Positions 50,006 through 59,211 of a stretch of 64,000 bases of DNA are shown piece by piece. The notes beneath the pieces were generated by a model, which saw only the letters and a program-made list of their open reading frames with translations, had not been told where the DNA came from and made no database searches. Source of the stretch: Bradyrhizobium algeriense (lineage in GTDB: Bacteria; Pseudomonadota; Alphaproteobacteria; Rhizobiales; Xanthobacteraceae); assembly GCF_003062295.1 (NCBI RefSeq), contig NZ_PYCN01000006.1:124001-188000 (forward strand), in the 5' to 3' direction. Each line of letters begins with the position of its first letter. The stretch's first letter is position 1. The position numbers and the translations under genes were made by a program.

Positions 50006-52696
50006 ATGACCGAGCCGAGCAAGCTGCCCCATCACGGCGTCCCCGAGCACCAGCCTGCGGCTGGCGGCATCGCCGCGCGTGCGCGGGCCGCGGCCGGTCC
50101 GCAATATCTGAACGGCCTCAATCCCGAACAGCGCGACGCGGTCGTGACGCTGGACGGGCCGGTTCTGGTGCTGGCCGGCGCCGGCACCGGCAAGACCCGC
50201 GTGCTCACCACGCGGATTGCCCACATCCTCAGTCAGGGCCGGGCGCGGCCGCATGAAATCCTGTCGGTGACCTTCACCAACAAGGCCGCGCGCGAGATGA
50301 AGCTGCGGCTCGGCCAGATGCTCGGCCAGGCCGTGGAAGGCATGCCGTGGCTCGGCACCTTCCATTCGATCGGCGGCCGCATCCTGCGCATCCACGCCGA
50401 ACTGGTGCAGCTCAAATCCAATTTCACCGTGCTCGATGTCGACGATCAGGTGCGGCTCTTGAAGCAATTGCTGCAGGCCGAGAACATCGACGACAAGCGC
50501 TGGCCGGCGCGCATGCTGGCCGGACTGATCGATGGCTGGAAGAACCGCGGCCTGACGCCTTCGCAGGTGCCGGCGGGCGAGGCCGCGATGTTCGGCAACG
50601 GCAAGGGCGGCAAGCTCTACGCCAGCTATCAGGAGCGGCTGAAGATTCTCAACGCCGCCGATTTCGGCGATCTCCTGCTGGAGAACATCCGGCTGTTCCG
50701 CGAAAACCCCGATGTGCTGCGGCAGTACCAGAACCGGTTCAAGTTTATTCTGGTCGACGAATACCAGGACACCAACGTCGCGCAATATCTCTGGCTGCGG
50801 CTGTTGTCGCAGGCGCCGTCTCGGCCGGGGGCGCCGCTCTCGGCGATCATTCCGGGAGCGACGGAGCCCTCCGTCATTCCGGGGCGCATCGATTCTCCTG
50901 TCATTCCGGGGCACGCCGAAGGCGTGAACCCGGAATCTCGAGCGGGCGAAGACTCACTTCGAGATTCCGGGTCTGCGCTTTCAGCGCATCCCGGAATGAC
51001 GGCGAGCGCGGCCGCGTCGCCCGCCGCTCCTCTCAAAAACATCTGCTGCGTCGGCGACGACGATCAGTCGATCTATGGCTGGCGCGGCGCGGAGGTCGAC
51101 AACATCCTGCGCTTCGAGCACGACTTTCCCGGCGCAAAAGTCATCCGCCTCGAACGCAATTACCGTTCCACCGGTCATATCCTCGCCGCCGCCTCACATC
51201 TCATCGCGCACAATGAGGGCCGGCTCGGCAAGACGCTGCGCACCGAGGATGTCGACGGCGAGAAAGTCACCGTCACCGGCTCCTGGGATTCGGAAGAGGA
51301 AGCCCGCGCCATCGGCGAGGAGATCGAGGAGCTGCAGCGCGCGGGCGAAAACCTCAACGAGGTCGCGATCCTGGTGCGGGCTTCGTTCCAGATGCGCGAG
51401 TTCGAAGATCGTTTCGTGACCCTCGGCCTGCCCTATCGCGTGATCGGCGGGCCGCGGTTTTATGAGCGCGCCGAAATCCGCGACGCGCTGGCCTATCTGC
51501 GCACGATCAACTCGCCGGCCGACGATCTCGCCTTTGAGCGCATCATCAACGTGCCGAAGCGCGGGCTTGGCGACGCCACCGTGCAGATGCTGCACGACCA
51601 CGCCCGCAAGCGCCGCATTCCGCTGTTCGAGGCGGCGCGCGCCGTGGTCGAGACCGACGAGCTGAAGCCGAAGGCGCGCGGGAGCCTGCGCGAGCTGGTC
51701 GCACAATTCGACCGCTGGCGCGCCCAGCGCGAGGTCACCTCGCATACCGAATTGGCCGAAATCGTGCTCGACGAGAGCGGCTACACCGAGATGTGGCAAA
51801 AGGACCGCTCCGCCGACGCCGCGGGCCGGCTGGATAACTTGAAGGAACTGGTGCGCTCGATGGAAGAGTTCGAGAACCTGCAAGGGTTCCTCGAACACAT
51901 CTCGCTGGTGATGGACCGCGACGGCGGCGCCGAGGATGAAGCAGCATCGCTGATGACACTGCATTCGGCCAAGGGGCTGGAATTCGACAACGTCTTCCTG
52001 CCCGGCTGGGAAGAAGGCCTGTTTCCGAGCCAGCGCACGCTCGACGAGCAGGGCCGCGCCGGCCTCGAGGAAGAACGGCGCCTCGCTCATGTCGGCCTGA
52101 CCCGCGCGCGCCGCCGCGCCAAACTCTATTTCGCCACCAACCGGCGCATCCACGGCACGTGGTCGACCACGATCCCGTCGCGCTTCCTCGATGAGTTGCC
52201 GGCGGCCAATGTCGAGATCACGGAATCCAAGGGCGGCTCCGGCTGGGGCGGCAGCAGCGGCTACGGCCCGTCGCGCTTCGACAATGTCGAATCCTTCGGC
52301 TCCAGCTACAGCACCCCGGGCTGGCAGCGCGCCCAGGCCAACCGCAACCGCAACCAGGGCGGTCGCGGACAGGCCCGCGGCGGTTTCGAGGAAAGCCAGT
52401 CGCCGTTTTCTGGTTCGCGCAGCGATACCTCAGGCTCGCGCAGCGATGCCGGCTCGCGCAGCGATACCTTCTCAGGCGGCGGCTTTTCGCGCAACAAGCG
52501 CGGCCCGATGGTGATCGAAGGCGAGCTGGTCGCAAAATCCACCGGCACCGTTTCGGAATTTTCGCTCGACGACCGCGTGTTCCACCAGAAATTCGGCTAC
52601 GGCAACGTGGTGAAGATCGACGGCAACAAGCTGACGATTGCGTTCGAAAAGGCCGGCGAGAAGAAGGTGGTCGATAGTTTCGTGGAGCGGGTGTAA
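50006..52696 (+). CDS. pcrA: UvrD/PcrA-type superfamily 1 DNA helicase with repeat-derived insertion
   Basis: A 3'-5' helicase for repair and replication-conflict resolution. Residue numbers refer to the ATG at 50006 (896 residues). Visible motifs are Walker A GAGTGKT (58-64), SVTFTNKAAREMK, ILVDEYQDTN (motif II, 251-257), VGDDDQSIYGWRGA (III), RLERNYRS (IV), LMTLHSAKGLEF (V) and LAHVGLTRARRRA (VI). Between motifs II and III lies an insert of about 70 residues (271-342), encoded by a palindromic DNA repeat. The C-terminus has three GSRSD units from a 15-base repeat and a Tudor-like end (FHQKFGYGNVVKIDGNKLTIAFEKAGEKKVVDSFV). All helicase motifs remain in frame. The start is by similarity; no strong ribosome binding site. 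Confidence 0.95.
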   Translation: MTEPSKLPHHGVPEHQPAAGGIAARARAAAGPQYLNGLNPEQRDAVVTLDGPVLVLAGAGTGKTRVLTTRIAHILSQGRARPHEILSVTFTNKAAREMKLRLGQMLGQAVEGMPWLGTFHSIGGRILRIHAELVQLKSNFTVLDVDDQVRLLKQLLQAENIDDKRWPARMLAGLIDGWKNRGLTPSQVPAGEAAMFGNGKGGKLYASYQERLKILNAADFGDLLLENIRLFRENPDVLRQYQNRFKFILVDEYQDTNVAQYLWLRLLSQAPSRPGAPLSAIIPGATEPSVIPGRIDSPVIPGHAEGVNPESRAGEDSLRDSGSALSAHPGMTASAAASPAAPLKNICCVGDDDQSIYGWRGAEVDNILRFEHDFPGAKVIRLERNYRSTGHILAAASHLIAHNEGRLGKTLRTEDVDGEKVTVTGSWDSEEEARAIGEEIEELQRAGENLNEVAILVRASFQMREFEDRFVTLGLPYRVIGGPRFYERAEIRDALAYLRTINSPADDLAFERIINVPKRGLGDATVQMLHDHARKRRIPLFEAARAVVETDELKPKARGSLRELVAQFDRWRAQREVTSHTELAEIVLDESGYTEMWQKDRSADAAGRLDNLKELVRSMEEFENLQGFLEHISLVMDRDGGAEDEAASLMTLHSAKGLEFDNVFLPGWEEGLFPSQRTLDEQGRAGLEEERRLAHVGLTRARRRAKLYFATNRRIHGTWSTTIPSRFLDELPAANVEITESKGGSGWGGSSGYGPSRFDNVESFGSSYSTPGWQRAQANRNRNQGGRGQARGGFEESQSPFSGSRSDTSGSRSDAGSRSDTFSGGGFSRNKRGPMVIEGELVAKSTGTVSEFSLDDRVFHQKFGYGNVVKIDGNKLTIAFEKAGEKKVVDSFVERV
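50847..51002. repeat. Palindromic repeat cluster inside the pcrA coding sequence
   Basis: Three forward TCATTCCGGG units (50847, 50873 and about 50910) face an inverted CCCGGAATGACGG end at about 50990-51002. Inner inverted pairs are GGCACGCCGAAGGCGT and GAATCTCGAGCG/CTTCGAGATTC. It is the same family as the intergenic element at 3006-3124. The frame is open throughout and encodes a Pro/Ser/Gly/Ala-rich loop. Confidence 0.85.
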
Positions 52697-52993
52697 ATCA
52701 CCTCATGAACCACAAGCGCAAACGCCCGAAGTTCGCCCGGGCCGGCTGCCTGTTGTGCAAGCCGCACAAGGCAAATGGCTGTTGCCCACGTCATAAGAAC
52801 ATGCGGTTTGGAGACCGTCGACGTTTCGAGGTTGGCCGAGAACAAATGCATTGCGAAGGCTTCGTTTCCGCAAAGTAGATTCTACCATTGCGGAATGAGA
52901 CGTTCGTTCCTATCTCCCGGTTCCCACCCCTTCCCCGCGTCGATCCGGCCGAGGCGCCGCTGTGTCGTTCGCCCATTTCCGTTTCAGACTGCC

Positions 52994-53922
<929 letters not shown>

Positions 53923-53926
<4 letters not shown>

Positions 53927-54684
53927 ATTATCGTGCGATCCGCGCCATCTATTTGTTCGAAATGGCCCGCACCTGGCGCACGTTGCTGCAGAGCATTGTC
54001 TCGCCGGTGGTCTCCACCTCGCTCTATTTCGTGGTGTTCGGCGCAGCGATCGGCTCCCGCATCACCGAGGTCGAGGGCGTCAGCTATGGCACTTTCATCG
54101 TGCCGGGGCTGGTGATGCTGTCGGTCCTGACGCAGAGCATCGCCAACGCTTCTTTCGGAATCTATTTTCCTAAATTCGTCGGCACCATCTATGAAATATT
54201 GTCGGCGCCGGTTTCCTATTACGAGATCGTGATCGGCTATGTCGGGGCGGCGGCGACCAAATCGATCATCCTCGGCCTGATCATCCTAGCCACCGCGGCG
54301 CTGTTCGTGCCGCTGCACATCATGCATCCCTGGTGGATGCTGACCTTCCTGGTGCTGACGGCGGTGACGTTCAGCCTGTTCGGCTTCATCATCGGCATCT
54401 GGGCCGACGGTTTTGAAAAGCTGCAGATGATCCCGATGCTGGTGGTGACGCCGCTGACCTTTCTCGGCGGCAGCTTCTACTCGGTGAACATGCTGCCCTC
54501 GGGCTGGCGCACCATCACGCTGCTCAATCCCGTGGTCTATCTGATCTCGGGCTTCCGCTGGAGTTTTTACGAGATCGCCGACGTCAGCGTAGCCCTGAGC
54601 CTTGGCATGACGCTCGGCTTCCTCGCCATCTGCACGGCCCTGGTGTGGTGGATTTTCAAAACGGGATACCGGCTGAAGAACTGA
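53923..54684 (+). CDS. ABC-2 type exporter permease (YadH-like)
   Basis: A 253-residue permease with six helices and the ABC-2 pattern: [111 protein letters not shown]. It pairs with the preceding ATPase (ATGA overlap) as a half-transporter exporter. The substrate is unknown; related pairs export lipids, polysaccharide or drugs. Confidence 0.94.
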
Positions 54685-54693
54685 CCCCAGCCT

Positions 54694-54780
54694 CGTAGCC
54701 CGGATGGAGCGAAGCGCAATCCGGGATTCTCGCGATCGGGCGAAGTCCCCGGATTTCGCTTCGCTCCATCCGGGCTACGG
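54694..54780. repeat. Inverted repeat element of the GTAGCCCGGATGGAGCGAAG family
   Basis: The left arm starts CGTAGCCCGGATGGAGCGAA; the right arm is its reverse complement, CTTCGCTCCATCCGGGCTACG. Inner copies of AATCCGGG and CCCCGGATT complete the stem, with a loop around GATCGGGCGAAG. It lies nine bases after the permease stop and can act as terminator or RNA-stabilising structure. This is a third repeat family, distinct from those at 1157 and 3006. Confidence 0.85.
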
Positions 54781-54974
54781 CTCCTCCATCCGCCACTCGC
54801 GAAAAAGTCAGCGCCACAGCCCGCCTGCGCCGTCCTGCTGCCTTGTTTGCGCCGCCGCGGGCGTTAACGATTGCGGCGCAGGCCACTGGAACCAGTACCG
54901 GTTTCCGGGCATAGTCGATGCCGTGGGACGGAGAGCCGGCGTTTAGTACAGGGGCCTGGGAGGCCAAAGGTAAA

Positions 54975-55763
54975 ATGCGTTCCTTCCTCATTGCTGTCGC
55001 CGCGCTGACGCTGTTTGCCTCGGGCGCAGCCCAAGCCAAAGTCTCCATCACCGTCGATAAGGATAACCAGCAGATGACCGTCGCCGTCGACGGCGTCGAG
55101 CGTTACACGTGGCCGGTATCATCAGGCCTTCCGTCCTACGAGACGCCGAGCGGCAGCTTCCGCGCCTTCCGGATGGAAGAGGACCACTACTCCAAGGAAT
55201 TCGACGAGGCGCCGATGCCGCACTCGATCTTCTTCACGAAGATCGGCCATGCCATCCACGGCACGGACTCCGTCAACCGCCTCGGCAGCCCGGCGTCGCA
55301 TGGCTGTGTGCGGCTGTCGCGCGAGAATGCCGCAAAACTCTTCGCGCTGGTCAAGGAGCAAGGCGTGCTCAACACCACGGTAACGCTGAGCGGCTCGTCG
55401 CAGGTCGCGCTGGCGCGCAATCCGCGACCGCGCGGCAACACCGCCGTCGCCCGCCGCGCCCCGCTGCCGCAATATGAACAGCAATACGACTCCGCCGGCG
55501 ATCCCGTCGTGATCACGCCGCCGCAGCAGCGCGTGGCACCGCAGGCGCAGGCGCGAGCCGACGATGGCTATATCTATCCCGCCGACGGCTCTTCCAACGA
55601 AGCCCGCTACCCCGCGCCCGGCCGCCGCGCTTACGACACCCAAGCCTATCAGCAGCAGCAGCAATATTACGGCAACCGCGGCTACGCGCCGGCGCCGCAG
55701 GGCTACTACTATCAGCCGCGGCAGTCGTATCAGCCGCGCGGACTGTTCACCTATCAGGAATAG
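54975..55763 (+). CDS. L,D-transpeptidase (YkuD/ErfK family)
   Basis: A periplasmic enzyme that makes 3-3 cross-links or attaches proteins to peptidoglycan. The 262-residue product has a signal peptide (residues 1-21, ending AQA) and the YkuD domain with HAIHGTD (His95) and catalytic SPASHGCVRLSREN (Cys111). The C-terminal 110 residues are low complexity, rich in Pro, Gln, Tyr and Arg (AYQQQQQYYGNRGY, GYYYQPRQSYQPRG), possibly a wall-associating tail. AAGG lies four bases before the ATG. Confidence 0.94.
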   Translation: MRSFLIAVAALTLFASGAAQAKVSITVDKDNQQMTVAVDGVERYTWPVSSGLPSYETPSGSFRAFRMEEDHYSKEFDEAPMPHSIFFTKIGHAIHGTDSVNRLGSPASHGCVRLSRENAAKLFALVKEQGVLNTTVTLSGSSQVALARNPRPRGNTAVARRAPLPQYEQQYDSAGDPVVITPPQQRVAPQAQARADDGYIYPADGSSNEARYPAPGRRAYDTQAYQQQQQYYGNRGYAPAPQGYYYQPRQSYQPRGLFTYQE

Positions 55764-55808
55764 CTGGGCGAATTTTTCGCGGCCGCGGCGTTATCCGCGG
55801 CCGCGATT

Positions 55809-56267
55809 CTAACCGTCCGTCGCGCTCGCCAGCATGCGGTCGCGGTGCGCCGTCAACCGCGCCTGTTGCCAGGCGTCGTGCGCAATCATCCCGGCGGCCA
55901 TTGCGACGACAAAGACGATGATCCCGGGCGACAGGATCGCAAGGCTTTCCAGCGCCGGTCCCGGGCACAAGCCGACAAGGCCCCACCCGATTCCGAACAG
56001 TGCGGTACCCGCCACCAGCGGCAAGTCGATCCCCGATTTTCCCGGCAGGAAGTATTGCCCGGTAAACCACGGCCGCGAATGGCGATTGGCCAGCATAAAG
56101 CCCGGCACCGATACCGCGAGCGCCGCAGCCATCACCACCGCGAGGCTCGGATCCCACGCGCCGAAGATATCCAGAAAGCCAAAAACCTTGGTCGGCTGCA
56201 CCATGCCTGAAATCAGCAGGCCCGCGCCGAAGATCAGGCCGCACAGCAGGGGAGCGATGATCCACAT
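55809..56267 (-). CDS. YeeE/YedE-type sulfur transport half-subunit, C-terminal half
   Basis: A 152-residue membrane protein with four helices and the YeeE core GWGLVGLCPGPALESLA, in which Cys lies in the channel motif. It resembles the second half (DUF6691) of thiosulfate transporters such as TsuA/YeeE, and the PmpB-like halves found as split genes. It follows the first half after three bases, so the two must assemble into one carrier. Substrate is probably thiosulfate or another reduced sulfur compound, by family only. Confidence 0.9.
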   Translation of the reverse strand: MWIIAPLLCGLIFGAGLLISGMVQPTKVFGFLDIFGAWDPSLAVVMAAALAVSVPGFMLANRHSRPWFTGQYFLPGKSGIDLPLVAGTALFGIGWGLVGLCPGPALESLAILSPGIIVFVVAMAAGMIAHDAWQQARLTAHRDRMLASATDG

Positions 56268-56270
56268 GGC

Positions 56271-56696
56271 TCAACCTCCCAACACATGGTGGGTGACCGC
56301 GACCGTAATGACCGCCGTCACCATGAAGACGACGGTGGCCGCGATGGAGCGCGGCGACAGCCGGGCTATTCCGCAAATGCCGTGGCCGGAGGTGCAGCCG
56401 CCGCCAAGCCGGGTGCCGAATCCGACCAGCAGTCCTGCTGCGATAATGACGGCCCAACTCGATGGCAATTTCGGCTGCGCCATGCCGTAACCAATCAGGC
56501 CGGCGAGGATGGGCGCGAGAATGAGCCCGGCGACGAAGGCGATGCGCCAGCCCTTGTCCTCCCCGCGCAAATTCAACAGGCCACTGAAGATGCCGCTGAT
56601 TCCTGCGATCCGGCCGGTCGACAACATCAGCAGGACAGCGGAAAGCCCGATCAGCACACCGCCGATCGCGGCCGATACGGGAGTGAAATTAGCCAT
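56271..56696 (-). CDS. YeeE/YedE-type sulfur transport half-subunit, N-terminal half
   Basis: A 141-residue membrane protein with the YeeE motif LVGFGTRLGGGCTSGHGICGIARLSPRSI, carrying two conserved Cys, and helices at about 9-28, 55-75 and 80-95. Upstream half of a split YeeE/YedE transporter. The ATG at 56696 is preferred to a start ten codons earlier because the domain begins MANFTPVSAAIGG; GGAA is seven bases upstream. Confidence 0.9.
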   Translation of the reverse strand: MANFTPVSAAIGGVLIGLSAVLLMLSTGRIAGISGIFSGLLNLRGEDKGWRIAFVAGLILAPILAGLIGYGMAQPKLPSSWAVIIAAGLLVGFGTRLGGGCTSGHGICGIARLSPRSIAATVVFMVTAVITVAVTHHVLGG

Positions 56697-56758
56697 GACG
56701 GATTTCCATTGGTTGGGCCCGCTCAATCATAGGCGTGCCTTGCCTGACCGCAACCCGT

Positions 56759-59044
56759 CTATTCCTCACCATTCCTGAGCCGTCGCCATACCGCGCCCAG
56801 CACGTTGGAATAATCGTCGGTCCAGACCCGCTGGTGATCCTCCGCCTCGGTCAGCGTCCATTTATCCGACGACGCCAGCTTGCCGACGTCGGCCTCTTCG
56901 CGCGCCGAGACCACGACCGAGGTCGAGAAGATGTATTCATTGTCGCGGCCGGAATCCTCGCTGTAGACCCAGCTCTTCAAGTCGTTGGCGTCGGCGATGC
57001 CGACGACGACGCTCGACAGTTCCAGATGCCGGTTGGAGACATGCATCACCACAGCCCCCTGCGGCGCCAGCTTGGACTTGTAGATTTCCATCGCCTCTTC
57101 GGTCGCCAGATGAATCGGGATCGCATCCGAGGAATAGGCGTCGACGATGATCAGATCGTAGACGCCATCGGGCTCGCGCGCGAAAGTCAGCCGCGCATCG
57201 CCGATCACGGGTTCGAGATTCGGCTCACAGACCTGGATGTAGGTGAAATACTTCGGGTCGCGCGCGGTATCGACCATTGACTGGTCGATCTCAAAGAACT
57301 TCCAGTCCTCGCCGGGCTCCGAAGCACACACAAGCGTGCCGGAGCCGAGCCCGATCACCGCGACCCGCAGCGGCGCGCCCTTGCGCTCGCGGATCGCGGT
57401 AATCGCCTGACCGATGCCGCCGTCCTTGTGGTAGTAGGTGATCGGCTCCGGCTGGCCGGTGACCGGCGTGCCGTCGTCGTTCTTGAATTTCTCGGCGCCA
57501 TGAATCGTCGTGCCGTGCATCAGCACGTGATACTGGCCGTTCGGCGTCACCACGATCTTGTGGACGCCGAAGAAGCTGCGCACGGTCTCCACCCGTCCTT
57601 CGTCGGAGGGATAAGCGCGCAGCAGCACCAGCGCCACAGCGACGGTCGCAAATATCTTCCAGCGGTTGGCGTTGAGCGCAAGCGCCAGCAGCGCCGAGAG
57701 CACGCCGACCGCGCCGATCACCCAGACCCTGTTGGTGTCGAGCCAAGTGAACAGTTTGCCGGTCGACCAGGTCGGTGCGATCAGCGCCACCGCCAACGCG
57801 GCGAGGAACGGCCAGTACCAGTGGCTCCAGCGCGGTAACCGCTCATTACCGGTCGGACGGCACAGCGCCGCCAGCGCCAGCAGGATCGGATATTCCGCAA
57901 CCCATGAGAACGTGAACGGCGCGATCAGGCCGGCGAACAATCCGCCGACCATGCCGCCGAACGACAGCGCGACATAGAAACCGGTGAGATATCTCGCCGC
58001 CGGGCGGGTGCGCGCCAGTTCGCCGTGGCAGGCCATCGCGATGACGAAGAAGCAGAGCTGATGGCCACCAAGCGTCAGCAGCAGGTTCTGTTCGCCGCCA
58101 AACGCAAGCAGCACCACGACGCCCGCAATTGCCAGCGGTTGCGCCAGCAGCATCCATTTATGAGGAAGCAATGGCCGCGACTGGAACACCAGCACCCATG
58201 TCAGGAGATAGAGCGACAGCGGCAGCACCCACAGTAAGGGCGCGGCGGCGACGTCGGTGGAAATATGCGCGGTCACCGCGATCAGCAGCCCCGACGGTAC
58301 GGCGGCGAGGAATATCCAGCGCGCGCGCAAGATCCATGGCGGCGCCGTCGCGGCGCTATCGCCGGCCGGCATGTTCAGTTCGGCCGCCTTCGCCGGCGAG
58401 CGCAGCAGCAACATGCCGCAGCTTGCGATCAGCACGATCAGCAGGCCATAGCCGCCGGTCCAGATCAGGTTTTGCGTGCGCAGCGTGAACATCGGCTCCA
58501 GCAGCACCGGATAGGACAATAGCGCCAGAAAGCTGCCGATATTCGAGGAAGCGTAGAGGAAGTACGGGTCGGGGCCGTTGGGGTGGCCGGTGCGGACGAA
58601 CCAGGCCTGCAGCAGCGGATTGTTGGCCGCGAGCGCAAAGAACGGCAACCCGATCGACACCGCAAACAGGCCGAGCAGCCAAGGCGCATAGCCTGACGTC
58701 GGCGGATCGCCCCATCCGCTCGAAATCGACAGCGGCAGCGTCAGCATCGCACAAGCGAGCAGCAGCAGATGGACCGCCACGGGAATCGTTCGGTTGCGGG
58801 CCTGCATCAGAAAATGCGCATAGGCATAGCCGCCGAGCAGCAGCGACTGGAAGAACACCATCGCCACCGACCACACCGCCGGCGAGCCGCCGAGCCGCGG
58901 CAGCACCATCTTGGTGAATAATGGCTGCACCGAAAACAGCAGCAGCGCGCTGACGAAGATCGCGGCGGTGTAGACGACCAGGACCAGCCGGTTCCGGCTT
59001 TCGGAAGGCTGGTCCGCTGAAACGGACAGATCGGGAGAAGTCAT
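56759..59044 (-). CDS. Fused membrane transporter-like/spermidine synthase-like protein
   Basis: A 761-residue protein. The N-terminal half (to about 500) has 12-13 hydrophobic helices beginning LVVYTAAIFVSALLLFSVQPLFTKMVLPRLGGSPAVW, as in the fused MFS/spermidine synthase family. The C-terminal domain (about 520-745) is a Rossmann methyltransferase-like aminopropyltransferase fold (RVAVIGLGSGTLVC, EIDQSMVDTARDPKYF, VIGDARLTF, YDLIIVDAYSSDAIPIHLATEEAMEIY). Key polyamine-binding residues are not obvious, so polyamine synthesis is unproven. The ATG at 59044 has CGGAG five bases upstream; the longer frame is shared with the divergent gene region. Confidence 0.9.
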   Translation of the reverse strand: MTSPDLSVSADQPSESRNRLVLVVYTAAIFVSALLLFSVQPLFTKMVLPRLGGSPAVWSVAMVFFQSLLLGGYAYAHFLMQARNRTIPVAVHLLLLACAMLTLPLSISSGWGDPPTSGYAPWLLGLFAVSIGLPFFALAANNPLLQAWFVRTGHPNGPDPYFLYASSNIGSFLALLSYPVLLEPMFTLRTQNLIWTGGYGLLIVLIASCGMLLLRSPAKAAELNMPAGDSAATAPPWILRARWIFLAAVPSGLLIAVTAHISTDVAAAPLLWVLPLSLYLLTWVLVFQSRPLLPHKWMLLAQPLAIAGVVVLLAFGGEQNLLLTLGGHQLCFFVIAMACHGELARTRPAARYLTGFYVALSFGGMVGGLFAGLIAPFTFSWVAEYPILLALAALCRPTGNERLPRWSHWYWPFLAALAVALIAPTWSTGKLFTWLDTNRVWVIGAVGVLSALLALALNANRWKIFATVAVALVLLRAYPSDEGRVETVRSFFGVHKIVVTPNGQYHVLMHGTTIHGAEKFKNDDGTPVTGQPEPITYYHKDGGIGQAITAIRERKGAPLRVAVIGLGSGTLVCASEPGEDWKFFEIDQSMVDTARDPKYFTYIQVCEPNLEPVIGDARLTFAREPDGVYDLIIVDAYSSDAIPIHLATEEAMEIYKSKLAPQGAVVMHVSNRHLELSSVVVGIADANDLKSWVYSEDSGRDNEYIFSTSVVVSAREEADVGKLASSDKWTLTEAEDHQRVWTDDYSNVLGAVWRRLRNGEE

Positions 59045-59211
59045 CAAAACTCCGGCTGGAAACCGGCGGGCGCCGGTGGCGGGATGCCCGGCAGGGCCGC
59101 CGGAGGGCCGCAATGGAGCATAGGGCGACACGGCGAGCAATGCGGGATAAGAAAGCACGGATAGGCGCGCCGCGCCCATCCCGATCAAACCTTTTTGAAG
59201 CTGAAGCTGGC

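Noticed and set aside
52433..52465. Short repeats in the pcrA 3' region considered as a CRISPR-like array
   Set aside because: The 15-base GGCTCGCGCAGCGAT units are in frame, have spacers of only 3-6 bases and encode GSRSD; this is a low-complexity protein tail.
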